Shown here one piece after another: positions 1 to 11,299 of a DNA stretch of 64,000 bases. The stretch lies in assembly GCF_032854445.1 (NCBI RefSeq), contig NC_088307.1, positions 13,094,017-13,158,016 of the forward strand, written 5' to 3'. A program made the position numbers and the translations under genes. How positions within the stretch are numbered: the first letter of the stretch is position 1; each line of letters begins with the position of its first letter. The stretch is from Liolophura sinensis (lineage: Eukaryota > Mollusca > Polyplacophora > Chitonida > Chitonidae). The notes beneath the pieces were generated by a model. It made no database searches and was not told where the DNA came from. It saw only the letters and a list, made by a program, of their open reading frames with translations.

Positions 1-1945
1 CTCTATATACAGAGATCACTCTATATACAGGAGATCACTCTATATACAGGATATCACGCCATACACAACGGATCGCTTGATATACAGAGATCACTCTATA
101 TACAGAGATCACTCCATACACAAGGGATCATTCTATATACAGAGAAAACTCTATATACAGGAGATCACTCCATACACAGGAGATCACTCTAAATACAGGG
201 AATTACTCATTTACAGAGATCACTAATACACAGGGGATGACTTTATATACAGAGATCACTCTATATACAGAAAATCACTCCATGCACAGGGGAAGAATCT
301 ATACACAGAGATCACTCCATACACAGGGAATCACTCAAACACAGAGATCACTTTATACACAGGAGATCACTCTATATACAGGGATCACTCTATACACAGG
401 GGTCACTCTATATACAGAGATCACTCTATACACAGGAGATCACTCTATACACAGGGAATCACTCATACACAGAGATCACCCTATACACAGGGGATCACTC
501 CATGCATAGGGGATCACTCCATTCATAGGGGATCACTTTATATACAGAGATCACTCTATACACAGAGATCATTCTATACAAAGGGAATCACTCATACACA
601 GAGATCACCCATACTCAGGGGATCACTCTATATACATAGATCACTCTATACACAGGAAATCATTCCATGCACAATGGATCACTCTATACACAGAGATCAC
701 TCTATACACAGGGAATCACTCATACACAGAGATCACTCATACACAGGGGATCACTCTATATATACAGAGATTACTCTATACACAGGAGATCACTTCATAC
801 ATAGGAAATCACTCATTCACAGAGATCACTTATACACAGGGGATCACTCTATATACAGAGATCTCTCTATACACAGGAGATCACTTCATACACAGGGGAT
901 CACTCATGCACAGGGGATCACTCTATATACAGAGATCACTCTATACACAGGAGATCACTTAATATACATGGAATCACTCCATGCACAGGGGATGACTATA
1001 TATACAGAGATCACTCTATACACGGAGATCACTCTATACACAGGGAATCACTCATACACAGAGATCACTCTATACACTGGAGATCACTCTATATACAGGG
1101 ATCACTCTATACACAGGGATCACTCTATATACAGAGATCACTCTATACACAGGAGATCACTTCATACAGAGGGAATCATTCATGCACAGGGGATGACTTC
1201 ATACACAGGGGGTCACTCTATATACAGAGATAACTCTATACACAGGAGATCACTCTATACACAGGGAATCGTCCATACACAAAGATCACTCTATACACAG
1301 GGGATCACTCTATGCATAGGGGATCACTCTATATACAGAGATCACTCTATACACAGAGATCACTCTATACAAAGGGAATCACTCATACACAGAGATAACT
1401 CATGCACAGGGGATAACTCTATATACATGGGTCACTCTACTCACTCTACAGGAAATCATTCCATGCACAATGGATCACTCTATACACAGAGATCACTCTA
1501 TACACAGGGAATCACTCATACACAGAGATCATTCATACACAGGGGATCACTCTATATACAGAGATCTCTCTATACACAGGAGATTACTTCATACACAGGA
1601 AATCACTCATTCACAGAGATCACTCATACACGGGGGATCATTCTATATACAGAGATGTCTCTATACACAGGAGATCACTTCATACACAGGAAATCACTCA
1701 TTCACAGAGATCACTCATACACAGGGAATCACTCCATACACAGGAGGTCACGATTATGCGGAGATCACTCTATACACAGGAGATCACTTCATACACATTG
1801 AATCACTCATGCACAGGGGATCACTCCATATACAGAGATCACTCTATACACAGGAGATCACTTCATACACAGGGGATCACTCTATATACAGAGATCACTC
1901 TATATACAGGGAATCACTCATACACAGAGATCACGTCACACACGG
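1..1945. repeat. Minisatellite zone 1, 18-20 bp units
   Basis: Roughly a hundred head-to-tail units of the form gatcactctatacacagg, varying between 18 and 20 bp, run from the first base to about 1,945. Variants differ mainly at atacac/atatac and at the ag/agg/aggg junction. Open frames in this zone translate only to repeated HSIHR/TLYTE-type peptides and are not genes. The array starts outside the window, so its full length is unknown. Confidence 0.95.
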
Positions 1946-3120
1946 GGTTCACACAATAGATAGGGTTTTACTTTTTACACAGGGTTCCTCTCCAGAGACA
2001 GCGTTTCACGCCACACACAGGCGATCACTTCACACAGGGGATTTTACTTTATACACAGGGTTTCCCTGCAAAAGTTGTATTTCACCCAACACACAGACGA
2101 TCACTCCATGCGTAGCATTTCCCTCCAGAGAGATTATTTTACACCCCCACAGAGGTGATCACTCCATACCCAGGGTTTCCCTCCTGAGACATTATTTTGC
2201 TTGGGATCAATCGACATGCAAGGTTTAAGTCCACGAACACGGTTTCTCTCCATAGGCAGTATTTCTCGTCACACACAGGGGATCACTCCTTATACAGGGT
2301 TTCATTGAATACACATGGTTTCACTCCATACTTAGGGTTTCCCTCTAGACACAGCATTTTATGCCATACACATGGGATCATTCCATACACATGTTTTAAC
2401 TCCGGAGACAGGGCTTTCCTACACAGTATTTCACGTCCCACACAATTAAACTCTCCCAACCCAGGGTTTCCCTCCTGAGACAGTATTTCGCTTTGAATCA
2501 CTCGATATGCAAGGTTTCAGTCCACGCTCACGGTTTCATTCCAAAGGCAGTATTTCTCGTCACACACAAGGTTTCACTTCATGCACAGGGTATCACTCCA
2601 TACAGAGGGGATCAATCCATGTACAGGGGATCACTCCATGTACAGGGGATCACTCCATGTACAGGGGATCACTCCATGTACAGGGGATCACTCCATACAG
2701 AGGGGATCACTCCATGCACTTCATTTTCACTTCATTTACTAGATTTCCTCCCGAGGCTGTGTTCCACGCCACGCGCAGTGGATCACTCCACACACAGACG
2801 ATCACTCCATACACAGGGTTTCCCTTAAGAGACAGTATTTTACGCCATACCCTTCTGATCACTGCACACACAGGATTTCCCTCCAGGGACAGTATTCCCC
2901 GCCACAAACAGAAGATCACTCCACACACAGGGTTTTCCTTGAGAGACAGTATTTTACGCTACACAGACTTGATCACTCCATACACAGGATTCACTCCATA
3001 CACAGTGAATTACCCTCCAAAGACAGTATTTCACGGCACACAGCAGGGATCATTCCATACGCAGGGGTTCCCGATAGAGACAATATTTCACGCCACATAG
3101 ATTTCATTACAGGAATTTGC
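1946..3120. repeat. Minisatellite zone 2, diverged mixed units
   Basis: The zone 1 monomer (gatcactccatacacagg) alternates here with a second motif, ggtttccctccagagacag followed by tatttcacgccacacacagg. Units are more diverged than in zone 1, and lengths vary too much to give one period. A homogeneous patch of short ccatgtacaggggatcact units (about 19 bp) lies at about 2,600-2,710. No gene is seen. Confidence 0.85.
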
Positions 3121-4150
3121 TAGGGTTTCCCTCCGGACACTCTTTTTCACGCTCTACACAGAGGAACACTCTATACACAGTGCTTAACTGCAAATGTAGA
3201 ATTTTACGCCACACACAGTGATCGCGCCACACAGAGGCCTTTTCTCCAAAACAGTATTGTACGCCACACACAGGTGATCACTCCATAAGCAGGGATTCCC
3301 TTCAGAGACAGTAGTTCACGCCACACATAGGGATCTCTCCATAAACAGAGGCTTTTTCTCCAAACAGTATTTTACGCCTCACACAGGTGATCACTCCATA
3401 AGCAGGGTATCACTCCAGAGACAGTAGTTCAGGCCACACATAGGAATCTCTCCATACACAGAGGCTTTTTCTCCAAAACAGTATTTTACGCCACACACAG
3501 GTGATCACTCCATAAGCAGGGTTTCCCTCCAGAGACAGTCGTTCACGCCACACACAGGAATCACTCCATACACAGAGGCTTTTTCTCCAAAACAGTATTC
3601 CACGCCTCACAGAGGTGATCACTCCATAAGCAGGGTTTCCCTCCAAAGACAGTAGTTGACGCCACACACAGGAATCACTCCATACACAGGCTTTTTCTCC
3701 AAAACAGTATTTTACGCCACACACAGGTGATCACTCCATAAGCAGGGTTTCCCTCCAATGACAGTAGTTGACGCCACACACAGGAATCACTCCATACACA
3801 GGCTTTTTCTCCAAAACGGTATTTTACGCCACACACAGGTGATCACTTCATAAGCAGGGTTTCCCTCCAGAGACAGTAGTTGACGCCACACACAGGAATC
3901 ACTCCATACACAGGTGATCACTCCAAAACAATATTTTACGCCTTACACAGGTGTTCACTCCATAAGCAGGATTTCCCTCCAGAGACAGTAGTTCCCGCCA
4001 CACACAGGAATCTCTCCATACACAGGCTTTTTCTCCAAAACAGTATTTTACGCCATTCACACAGGATCACTTCATGCGCAGGATTTTCTTTTAAACGCAG
4101 GGTATCCCTTTAATAACGATATTCCACACCACGAAGATTTCCGTCCAGAG
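3121..4150. repeat. Higher-order repeat, about 112-114 bp unit
   Basis: Successive copies of ggctttttctccaaaacag start at about 3,463, 3,577, 3,689 and 3,801, a spacing of 112-114 bp, with more diverged copies on either side. Each long unit contains several of the short monomers, including gatcactccataagcagg, tttccctccagagacag and acgccacacacagg. This is a higher-order repeat built from the motifs of zones 1 and 2. Confidence 0.9.
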
Positions 4151-4159
4151 ACAATATTT

Positions 4160-4490
4160 CACGTCTTGCACAGGATTTCACGCCACACACAGGGAATCAC
4201 TCTGTTCACATGGTTTCACGCCACACACAGGGGATCACTTCATTCACGTGGTTTCACACCACACACAGGGGATCACTTCATTCACGTGGTTTTACGCCAC
4301 ACACAGGGGATCACTTCATTCACGTGGTTTTACGCCACACACAGGGGATCACTTCATTCTCGTGGTTTTACGCCACACACAGGGAATCACCCTGTTCACA
4401 TGGTTTTACGCCACACACAGGGGATCACCCTGTTCACATGGTTTTACGCCACACACAGGGGATCACTTCATTCTCGTGGTTTCAGGCCAC
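4160..4490. repeat. Minisatellite zone 4, 38 bp unit
   Basis: About eight near-identical 38-bp units (acgccacacacagggg, then atcacttcattcacgtggtt) lie head to tail. Because 38 is not a multiple of three and the unit lacks stops, all three forward frames stay open and give the same shifted peptide repeat. These frames are not evidence of coding. Confidence 0.93.
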
Positions 4491-5158
4491 ACTTTCAGTC
4501 CAGCGACAGTACTTTACGCCCCACACAGAGGATCACTCCGCACCCAGCGTTTGTATACACACAGGTGTTAATTCCACACAGGGGTTCACTCCAGAAGCAG
4601 GAGTTCACTTCATATATAGGTGCTCGATTACTCCAGACAAAGCATTCCCTACACACAAAGGTTTACCTAAGTACATCTGGTTCACCTAAGACGTAGGGTT
4701 GCTACGGACAAAAGAGTTGACACCAACTGCCCGGAACCTCGAGGGCTTCTCTCCAAACACAGATGTTAACTTCACACATAGAACTTCACTTATTCTGGAC
4801 ACAGTATTTCAATACCAGATGCAGGTTGTCACTGTAGACATAGGGTTTTCATTACCAGATACAGGTTTTTATTACCAGATACAAGTTTTCACTCCCCACA
4901 AAGCGTTAACTGAAAACAAAGGGGTTTAGGGGTTTGACTCGTGATACAGAGGTTTTATTCTGGAGGAATTGTTTTCACCTCCGAAATTAATCCTCGAGGT
5001 TCCGGGCAGGGATTTCACTGCAAAGTCAATGGTTTCCCTCCAGGAGTAGAGCTTATTTCCGTGTGACATGAGTTCATTCCCATACAGGATCTTTTGTTTA
5101 CTGGATGTTTTTAACTCTTTTAGGGAAGATCCTTATGTATATATTTTTTTCTTTACAG
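4491..5158. repeat. Decayed edge of the minisatellite and intron-like sequence
   Basis: Isolated, degenerate monomers (ttcactccagaagcagg, ccagatacaggtttt) fade out over about 500 bp. The last stretch before 5,158 is AT-rich and ends in a pyrimidine tract plus AG, the acceptor of the first TRIM copy 1 exon. No RING, B-box or coiled-coil exon is visible between base 1 and 5,158. Confidence 0.75.
4727..5009. repeat. 18-bp perfect inverted repeat
   Basis: The 18 bases at 4,727-4,744 (ctgcccggaacctcgagg) are the exact reverse complement of 4,992-5,009, leaving 247 bp between the arms. The arms lie in the decayed edge of the minisatellite. They contain the palindrome cctcgagg and are much more GC-rich than their surroundings. 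Confidence 0.9.
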
Positions 5159-7890
5159 GGCTCAAAACAGTTGAACGGAAGGTAGAGTAAACACGCTTTA
5201 ACCTCATCAGAAATGGCAGGGGTTTGATGCCCGCGGAAGACAATACTCCTTAGTACTAAAGGGCTAAACTGTATTGTTTTTTCTTGCCGTCTGTCTGCCC
5301 GTTTGTCTGTCTGGCCCCATTTCTTGTCATTGCAATTTTTCTGAAGCATGTTTTCATGTATTAAAAGGAAATTCATGAAATGTTCCAGAAATGGTCATTG
5401 TAATTCACACATGTGCCCTTTTGCCATTTTAAAACTGTTGGTATATAAAACTGTGTATTAATGATCACTTGTAAAGCGATCACACCTTAAATCATCATGA
5501 AATCGCTGAGCCATTTATGAGAAAATCTTGAAGGTTTGCAGGTATAGTTTTTATAACTCAAAGAGGCCATTTAAGTCCATCCGTTCTTCATTAAATCTAT
5601 AATTGTTCAGCTGTTCAGCTGTTCATCTGCTATTTTATCTCCTCCTCACCCTGTAGGATTGATGGTCAGTTAACAGAAGTAAGAAGTTGTTTGAAGACAT
5701 ATGAAGAAATTGGACACAAATTACAGAACTTCGTTAGAAGTGACCCTGCTCTCTACGTGGATCTGATCGTAAAGCAAGGGCCTGCAAGTGCGTTGTCTTT
5801 TACGTTTCTAATATACTCACATAAGTCTAATGAGATAAATGATCATTTCGTATGTTATGCTGGCTTCACTCATGAAATAAATTAATAAATAAAATAAACA
5901 CAAGACGTGTGAGCCTGTCGAATTAGTTATTACATGTATTGAAACCCCAAGGGTTAAGAATTCCGCGGGATTTTATCTATTGAACTGCTGGCTATTACAA
6001 TGATTGTGGAGGGTAAAAGTGCCAATCACCAAAGATTCAACCTCGCAACACAAATACACGAATCGATTGAGAATCTGTTCAGTGTAATTGTGTTTCCTAA
6101 TTTAATGATCTTATTTTAAACCAATCTGTCACAGATTAGTACGTGAAATGGACCACGTAGTTTGTCACATAAACGCATTCAGCACCATATATTTCTACGC
6201 GTTACGCCACGTTAACCTATCCATGTACTAATTTTTACTACGACGTTAATGAGCACTATAAGTGGCAGTGGTGTTGATAACCGGGATGACACTGCAGTTC
6301 CAAATATTTTTAGAGTTGGACGCCGTGAATTATGGGACCTTTCGAATTTTTGGATCGTAAAGAAAGCCACAAAATGGTCCAGTCCATTAACAAAGTTCTA
6401 CAACATCAACAACTTTCAACCCAGCAAAAATAGCGAATTCAACAACTTAGTAAAAAAGGAAAGCTATCTGTCGAGTGAAACCAGGTCAAATCTATTCTCT
6501 ATCACAACCGTAGCCTCTCCGTCAAAAGACCCTTCGCAAAACGGCCCGAGAAAATGGACAAAACAGCCCGAGAAAATGGACAAAAGAGCCCGAGAAAATG
6601 GACAAACCAGCCCTATACACAAACCTGATTAGTAGCTTGTGAAGTTTTTTATGAAGTTTCCGTCCAGCACAACCATTTTGAAAAAAAATTCGAAACACTA
6701 GACAGGAATTGCCATAATTTTGTTGCAAATGGGCAATCCAGGACCATCCGCAGGTTGCTGAGAGATCTCCTCATGTACGGCCGAAGATAGAGCCAGCATG
6801 CTGATTAATTGAATGATTGAGTTTTAACGTTACATTGATAATATAATACTTTTTGCCTGTAAGCCCAAGTTTATAGCAAGCCTTATTATTGAAAAAAGCT
6901 AAATATGTTCAAATTTATTCAGCTTCTTTCCAGTTTATTAAAAATTGTTTTATGTAAAACAGCTCGCTAGATTGATGATAGTTTCAAATTACACCAGGCA
7001 AGACTATGTTATACAGTACTTATTTCCACACTTATGATTTCTTTTTTGTTTGTTTGCTTCTAGATTGTTCAGATATTAGACTATGCCGTGCGCTAATGGT
7101 CCAGATGTATACATGTATATGTGACGAGGAACAAATGCGCTCATGTTAAATAAATTTGAACTATATCAGCCATATCGCGACGATTTAGGTAACAAAGGTG
7201 GGGCTGACAACTGCATGGGTATTTGACGAGTGCGGCATTGTTTCGCCACAGCATCGTAACTTTTATGTCTGTATTACCATGTATGCCTGTCATTTGTATG
7301 TTACAGAAGAGAGGCTCATCTTTACAGTGACAGATAACAAAATGCTGAAGATCACTCACAACGGCTCCATAATAGAGTGCGCGCAGCGGTCCAGGAGAGA
7401 TTGGTGTCGAGCTTTGACAGACGGTCGTCTCCAGAAGGGCAGACACTACTGGGAAGTGGAGATCTCTGAGCCGTTGCCGATGTCATATAAATCTGGTTGT
7501 TCCTGTTGTGTTGGTGTTGTAATGGAGAGTTATGGTCGGAGTAAGAGTGACCCGGGCAGTGGCCACTGGTATGTTAAGATAGAGCAGAAGCATGGCTGGC
7601 TCAACTTTTTCATCATTGCCCATGATCAGTTCAGCTCAGCCTATGAAAAATACAATCGTCTGAATGGACCTCAACACTTCGGTCTGTTTCTGAACTGTGA
7701 TAATCGGTCACTATCAGTGCTGGACCGTTGTAGCAACCAGGTGATGTTCACAGTCGAGAGTTTAGATCTCTGGGAACCACTTATTCCGTTTGTTCAGTTT
7801 GAAGGAGTAAAATCGGCGTCTGCTCGTCTTGTAACCGTTGACTCTGTGACTCATCCTAAACTTCTCAATGACCTGTTCATCACGATCTAG
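5159..7890 (+). CDS. TRIM/B30.2 gene copy 1, last three coding exons
   Basis: Three exons can be read with proper splice sites. 5,159-5,181 is exactly 23 nt, the hallmark mini-exon of many TRIM genes. 5,657-5,787 is 131 nt and encodes RIDGQLTEVRSCLKTYEEIG and onward. 7,307-7,890 encodes a B30.2/SPRY domain ending in ITI and a stop. Phases agree across the junctions (0, then 2, then 1). The SPRY exon shows GRHYWEVEIS, WYVKI and LFLNCDNRSLSVLD, the usual landmarks of a ligand-binding B30.2 fold in TRIM E3 ubiquitin ligases. No RING, B-box or coiled-coil exons are seen upstream, where the minisatellite lies, so the 5' half is either outside the window or lost. The visible exons have no internal stops. 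A functional gene is possible but unproven. Confidence 0.85.
6545..6610. repeat. 22-bp tandem repeat, three units
   Basis: Three head-to-tail copies of cccgagaaaatggacaaaa plus a variable end start at 6,545, 6,567 and 6,589. They lie in the last intron of TRIM copy 1. They extend a short open frame that has no other support. Confidence 0.9.
6740..6803 (-). mobile_element. SINE family A, internal fragment
   Basis: The segment matches the middle of the family A SINE seen elsewhere in the window (gaccatccgcaggttgctg, then tacggccg and gccagcatg). It has neither end of the element. It lies in the last intron of TRIM copy 1. Confidence 0.8.
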
Positions 7891-8330
7891 TCACTACATT
7901 CGGATCGAGTATATAATTATAAATAAATCCTCAAGACTTTGTATCAGATAAATCGATAACAATGGTTTTTGAGACTTGGTCGATTATCGAGGTTCCCTTC
8001 TTGATATACCATGTACATGGATATCTGTTAATGACGTGCACTCAGAGGTGTTCATTTCAGAGAACCAAAGCGTGTTTACATTTTCACATCACCTGACTAT
8101 CAATATACTGTGACTTGTGATATCTTGTTACTGGGCTGGAAACAGATATATTGCAAATATACGCATGTTATAGTTAAGTGTATGTGTGATATAATCACTT
8201 TTTATTCTATCTTTTATTTCGTATGTTTTCTTTTATCTCTGAATCATTGAACTGTGTTTATTCGATAATTACGTGTACATTTGTAAAGGTAAATAAACAC
8301 ATTCCTTTTAATTACAGTTATCTAGATGGG
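7891..8330 (+). other. 3' flank of TRIM copy 1, shared with copy 2
   Basis: Non-coding sequence after the stop codon closely resembles 18,451-18,790. Both contain gagacttgg followed by attatc, then a gttcatttcagag block, and similar AT-rich ends. This is probably the 3' UTR and downstream flank, with an AATAAA-like signal (aaataaac) near 8,290. The shared sequence shows that copies 1 and 2 are related by a duplication reaching past the gene end. Confidence 0.7.
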
Positions 8331-8360
8331 TAGTGGGTTAACAGAAAAACACCGCTCGAA

Positions 8361-8601
8361 GGCCTCATTGGCCGAGTGGTTATCGTGCTTGCAACCTCTA
8401 CGCCAATACTGTCGCCGTGAGTTCAAATCCTGTTTATGCTGCTTTTTTTTTCTCTTTGGTCATACTTTTGAATCAGCAACCCGAGGATTGTCATAGCTTT
8501 CACCCTAGCTCTGCCCGTTTTCTTTCAATCCGAATGCTGCCCAAAATCGTATGGGTGAAATATTCTTGAGTGCGGCGTAAAACACTAATCAAATAAATAA
8601 A
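8361..8601 (+). mobile_element. SINE with Leu/Ser-tRNA-like head and family A tail
   Basis: The head (ggccgagtggtta as A box, gagttcaaatcc as B box) looks like a tRNA with a long-arm type D region. The tail (gtgaaatattcttgagtgcg, then gcgtaaaacac and an aaataaataa end) is the same as the family A tail. The middle differs from family A. It is probably a distinct SINE family sharing its 3' end with family A. Confidence 0.8.
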
Positions 8602-8737
8602 CATAAAGCCTTGTTAGTAAATCCAACCTGTTTATGCCGACGAAGGTGAAAGCATGTATCTGTCAAATTTCCTAACAATGTGACATAATTGCAATATGAT
8701 ATAAACTAAACACATAAAACTACCCGTGAGTTCATCA

Positions 8738-8893
8738 TTTATTTATTTAATTGGTGTTTTACGCCGTACTCAAGAACATTTCACTTATACGATGGCGGCC
8801 AGCATGATGGTGGGTGGAAACCGGGCACAGCCCGGGGGAAATCCACGACCATCCGCAGGTTGCTGCCAGACCTTCCCACTTACGGCCGGAGAG
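8738..8893 (-). mobile_element. SINE family A, 5'-truncated
   Basis: Read on +, it starts with atttatttaattggtgtttt and acgccgtactcaagaa, passes through the ggcggccagcat and cgaccatccgcaggttgctg blocks, and ends at cggccggagag. The tRNA-like head is missing, so this is a 5'-truncated insertion on the minus strand. Confidence 0.93.
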
Positions 8894-9258
8894 TGTTCAT
8901 CATTGAGCATAACTATATGTAGCCCGACATATCCCCTGTTGCATTCTGTGTGTATATATACCCTGTGTAGATGTAGATTACGAACTGATTTTTGTGGGCC
9001 TTTAGACGTTTTTATTTCTAATATAGCAAATCTGTATAAAGTTGGACGTGTGGCATTTGTCTTACTCATTCAATGGTTAGTTGGCCTTTTACTTTCACTT
9101 CTGCTGAGAAATCTCTAAATCTGCAAATGCAAAAACCTCTTAACATTTCTATTCGCAACGCGGTGCTGTTGTGAATTATTACTAAACATTTTGGAATGTC
9201 ACAATTGGATCAAGGTTGACCTGGCCTCCGGGATTTCTACGGCCTATTAAATACGTCA

Positions 9259-9460
9259 GTGAGTGAGTGCTTGGGGTTTAACGTCGTACCCAATAATTTT
9301 TCAGTCATATGACGACGAAGGAATCATTAGAGTGCATGCAATGTGCCTCTTTGTTGCAGGACGGATTTCCACCGCTGTTTCATCTATTGCGGCTTCACTG
9401 AGACGCCTTACCGAAGGGAAATAAGCAGTCCCGCCTGAGCCATTATACTGATACGGGTCA
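9259..9460 (-). mobile_element. SINE family B, truncated
   Basis: On + it begins gtgagtgcttggggtttaac, continues cagtcatatgacgacgaagg and ggacggatttccaccgct, and ends near tgatacgggtca. This is the reverse complement of the 3' two-thirds of the full family B copies at 35,747 and 57,026. A short minus-strand open frame overlapping it is part of the repeat. Confidence 0.93.
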
Positions 9461-9684
9461 ATTTTTACTAAAGGTTCACAAAGTTGTATGTGCTCATACC
9501 TCAACAGAAAGGGTTGGCGTTGAGTCACATTAACTGTCTTTGACTCTTTCAACTTGAAACTTAATCAGTGTACATTTGAGAGTATAGTAGTGGATATTTC
9601 TGTCACCTGGTTTTCTCTGACAGGATGCGTATAAATCATATACTTGTGCCTCGGGCTAAGTACCTGTACAGCAAAAGGACATTT

Positions 9685-9745
9685 GGGGGCCTCCGTGGCC
9701 GAAATGGCTAGCTTGCCAGCGCAGCGGAACAACCCAGGAGACATG
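9685..9745 (+). mobile_element. SINE tRNA-like head fragment
   Basis: The sequence gggggcctccgtggccgaaa, then tggctagcttgccagcgcag, matches the tRNA-derived head of family A in head-first orientation. The body and tail are absent. Confidence 0.7.
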
Positions 9746-9759
9746 CTGTAAAATATCAA

Positions 9760-9990
9760 ACGATCTCCTTATTTCTGAAATATTTCATTTGCCTCCAGGG
9801 CGTGTAAGTAAAGCATAGTCATGTGGCTATACAATGCATCTACGTGTCATGACCAACAATGGTATTCTACTCATAAATCATTAAGTGGCTTCCAAGTAGC
9901 TAATTGCAAGATCCATTTCCAAATCAACCTAAAGCAACAGTTCCTAAAGGAATTTGTAAAAAATATATTCATAGACAAAACAAGTAACGT
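9760..9990. repeat. Diverged interspersed repeat shared with 27.7-28.0 kb
   Basis: Blocks such as tcaacctaaagcaacag, ttcctaaaggaa and ggcgtgtaagtaaagcat recur in the same order, with changes, at about 27,690-27,990. No open frame or clear ends are seen. It is an old interspersed repeat of unknown class. Confidence 0.5.
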
Positions 9991-11299
9991 GTAGGAATGA
10001 ACCATTCAACAGTTTAACATAGTGGTATACTGCGTCAAAAACGTGTCGCATTGCGGAGGAGGGGGCGGGGGAATCCCCTAGGTGTACTATGGTATATACT
10101 ACGGTACAGTATCCTCTACAGTATACTATACTATACTGTACTATATTATAGTGTTAGAGCGCGGGCTAAACGACGCACTGGCAGGTGGATAGGTGAAACA
10201 AGTCTGCTTGCAGATTGTTTGTGTAATGGCAGACGTGTTCGATAATTGATTTGATTGATGGTTGTATTGCTCGATCGGTAACGGGACTAAAATGACGGTT
10301 TGTTTTAAAGTGTTGTGTCTTTCTAGCCTAAATAACCTGCTCTTGTTTCTTTGTTATGGCTTTTCTCGGGTAAGCCGAGTGGCAGGGAGGCCAGACCACA
10401 CCTATATCCACCCTTGCACACTCACACACGCCGGGACAACACGCACAGGTCCCCAACAATCTCGCCAGCATCAGCGGCGACAGCATCGGCGGGGGTGGAA
10501 GCGGGATCAGAGCACGCTTGCGGGCAGAGACAAAGACCCTGCTGATGTCACTCTCCATACATTGTACTTACAGCAGCGTCCATCCACAAGAACTCAAAGT
10601 TAGTCGGGCCCGCCTGTCAGCTTGGCTGGCCCAACAGGACAGGTACTCTCTTACCGTCCCGCTCGACGGCGCTACCCTCGCAACAGGGTCGTGGTTGTGG
10701 GTATAGATAGTCAATGGCTATGGTCGATGTGCGACAATTGTGCAACTCCTCCAACTCCAGTCCACCATTCATTATCTATAAGGGCAATTTCACAAGACAA
10801 TCCTCCGATAGTCGCTGGCCTGGAAACCTTCTCCCTCACCAACGCCGCCGCTGCCGCCGTCGCCAAGCAACATCGCAAATCCACTTGGCAGCACTATCCT
10901 GGGCGAGGACCTGACGACCAAAACCGTAACCTAAGACATTTTCAGCAGAGCAGGACGCGTCCACTATCCAACCCACGACTCCACTGTATCTAAGTGATTT
11001 CTCAGTCCAACACAACCCCACCACCGACATCGACAAACGCTCCCTAACATGACCTCGGCACTGATCACCGTTTCCACGCCCGTGTATTCTCGGCCCAACA
11101 CGGCGCGGAGCAGCAGCCCGTGTACCTCTCCATACCCGGTGGCGGCGGTCAAAACAGCGGCCTTCCACACTCACCCGTACGACGACACGACGGGCGGACG
11201 CAGTACGTGCACGAGGCGTTAGAGGATGCCACCGCCAAACCTCACGGGAACTGGCCGGTATATTTCAAGTAAGCCACGCCCGACTTAGCTGCGACTTTG

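Noticed and set aside
237-2828. Long plus-strand open frames (up to 375 codons)
   Set aside because: They translate only the 18-20 bp minisatellite into HSIHR/TLYTE-type repeats; several frames are open over the same bases.
4166-4696. Three overlapping plus-strand frames
   Set aside because: The 38-bp unit is stop-free in all frames and gives the same peptide shifted, so openness is not evidence for coding.
8361-8440. Genuine tRNA gene
   Set aside because: The tRNA-like A and B boxes are followed directly by a SINE body and the family A tail, and the stem pairing is poor.
9301-9552. 83-residue minus-strand frame
   Set aside because: Lies almost wholly in a family B SINE. The same peptide type recurs at other SINE copies, such as 35,859-36,056.
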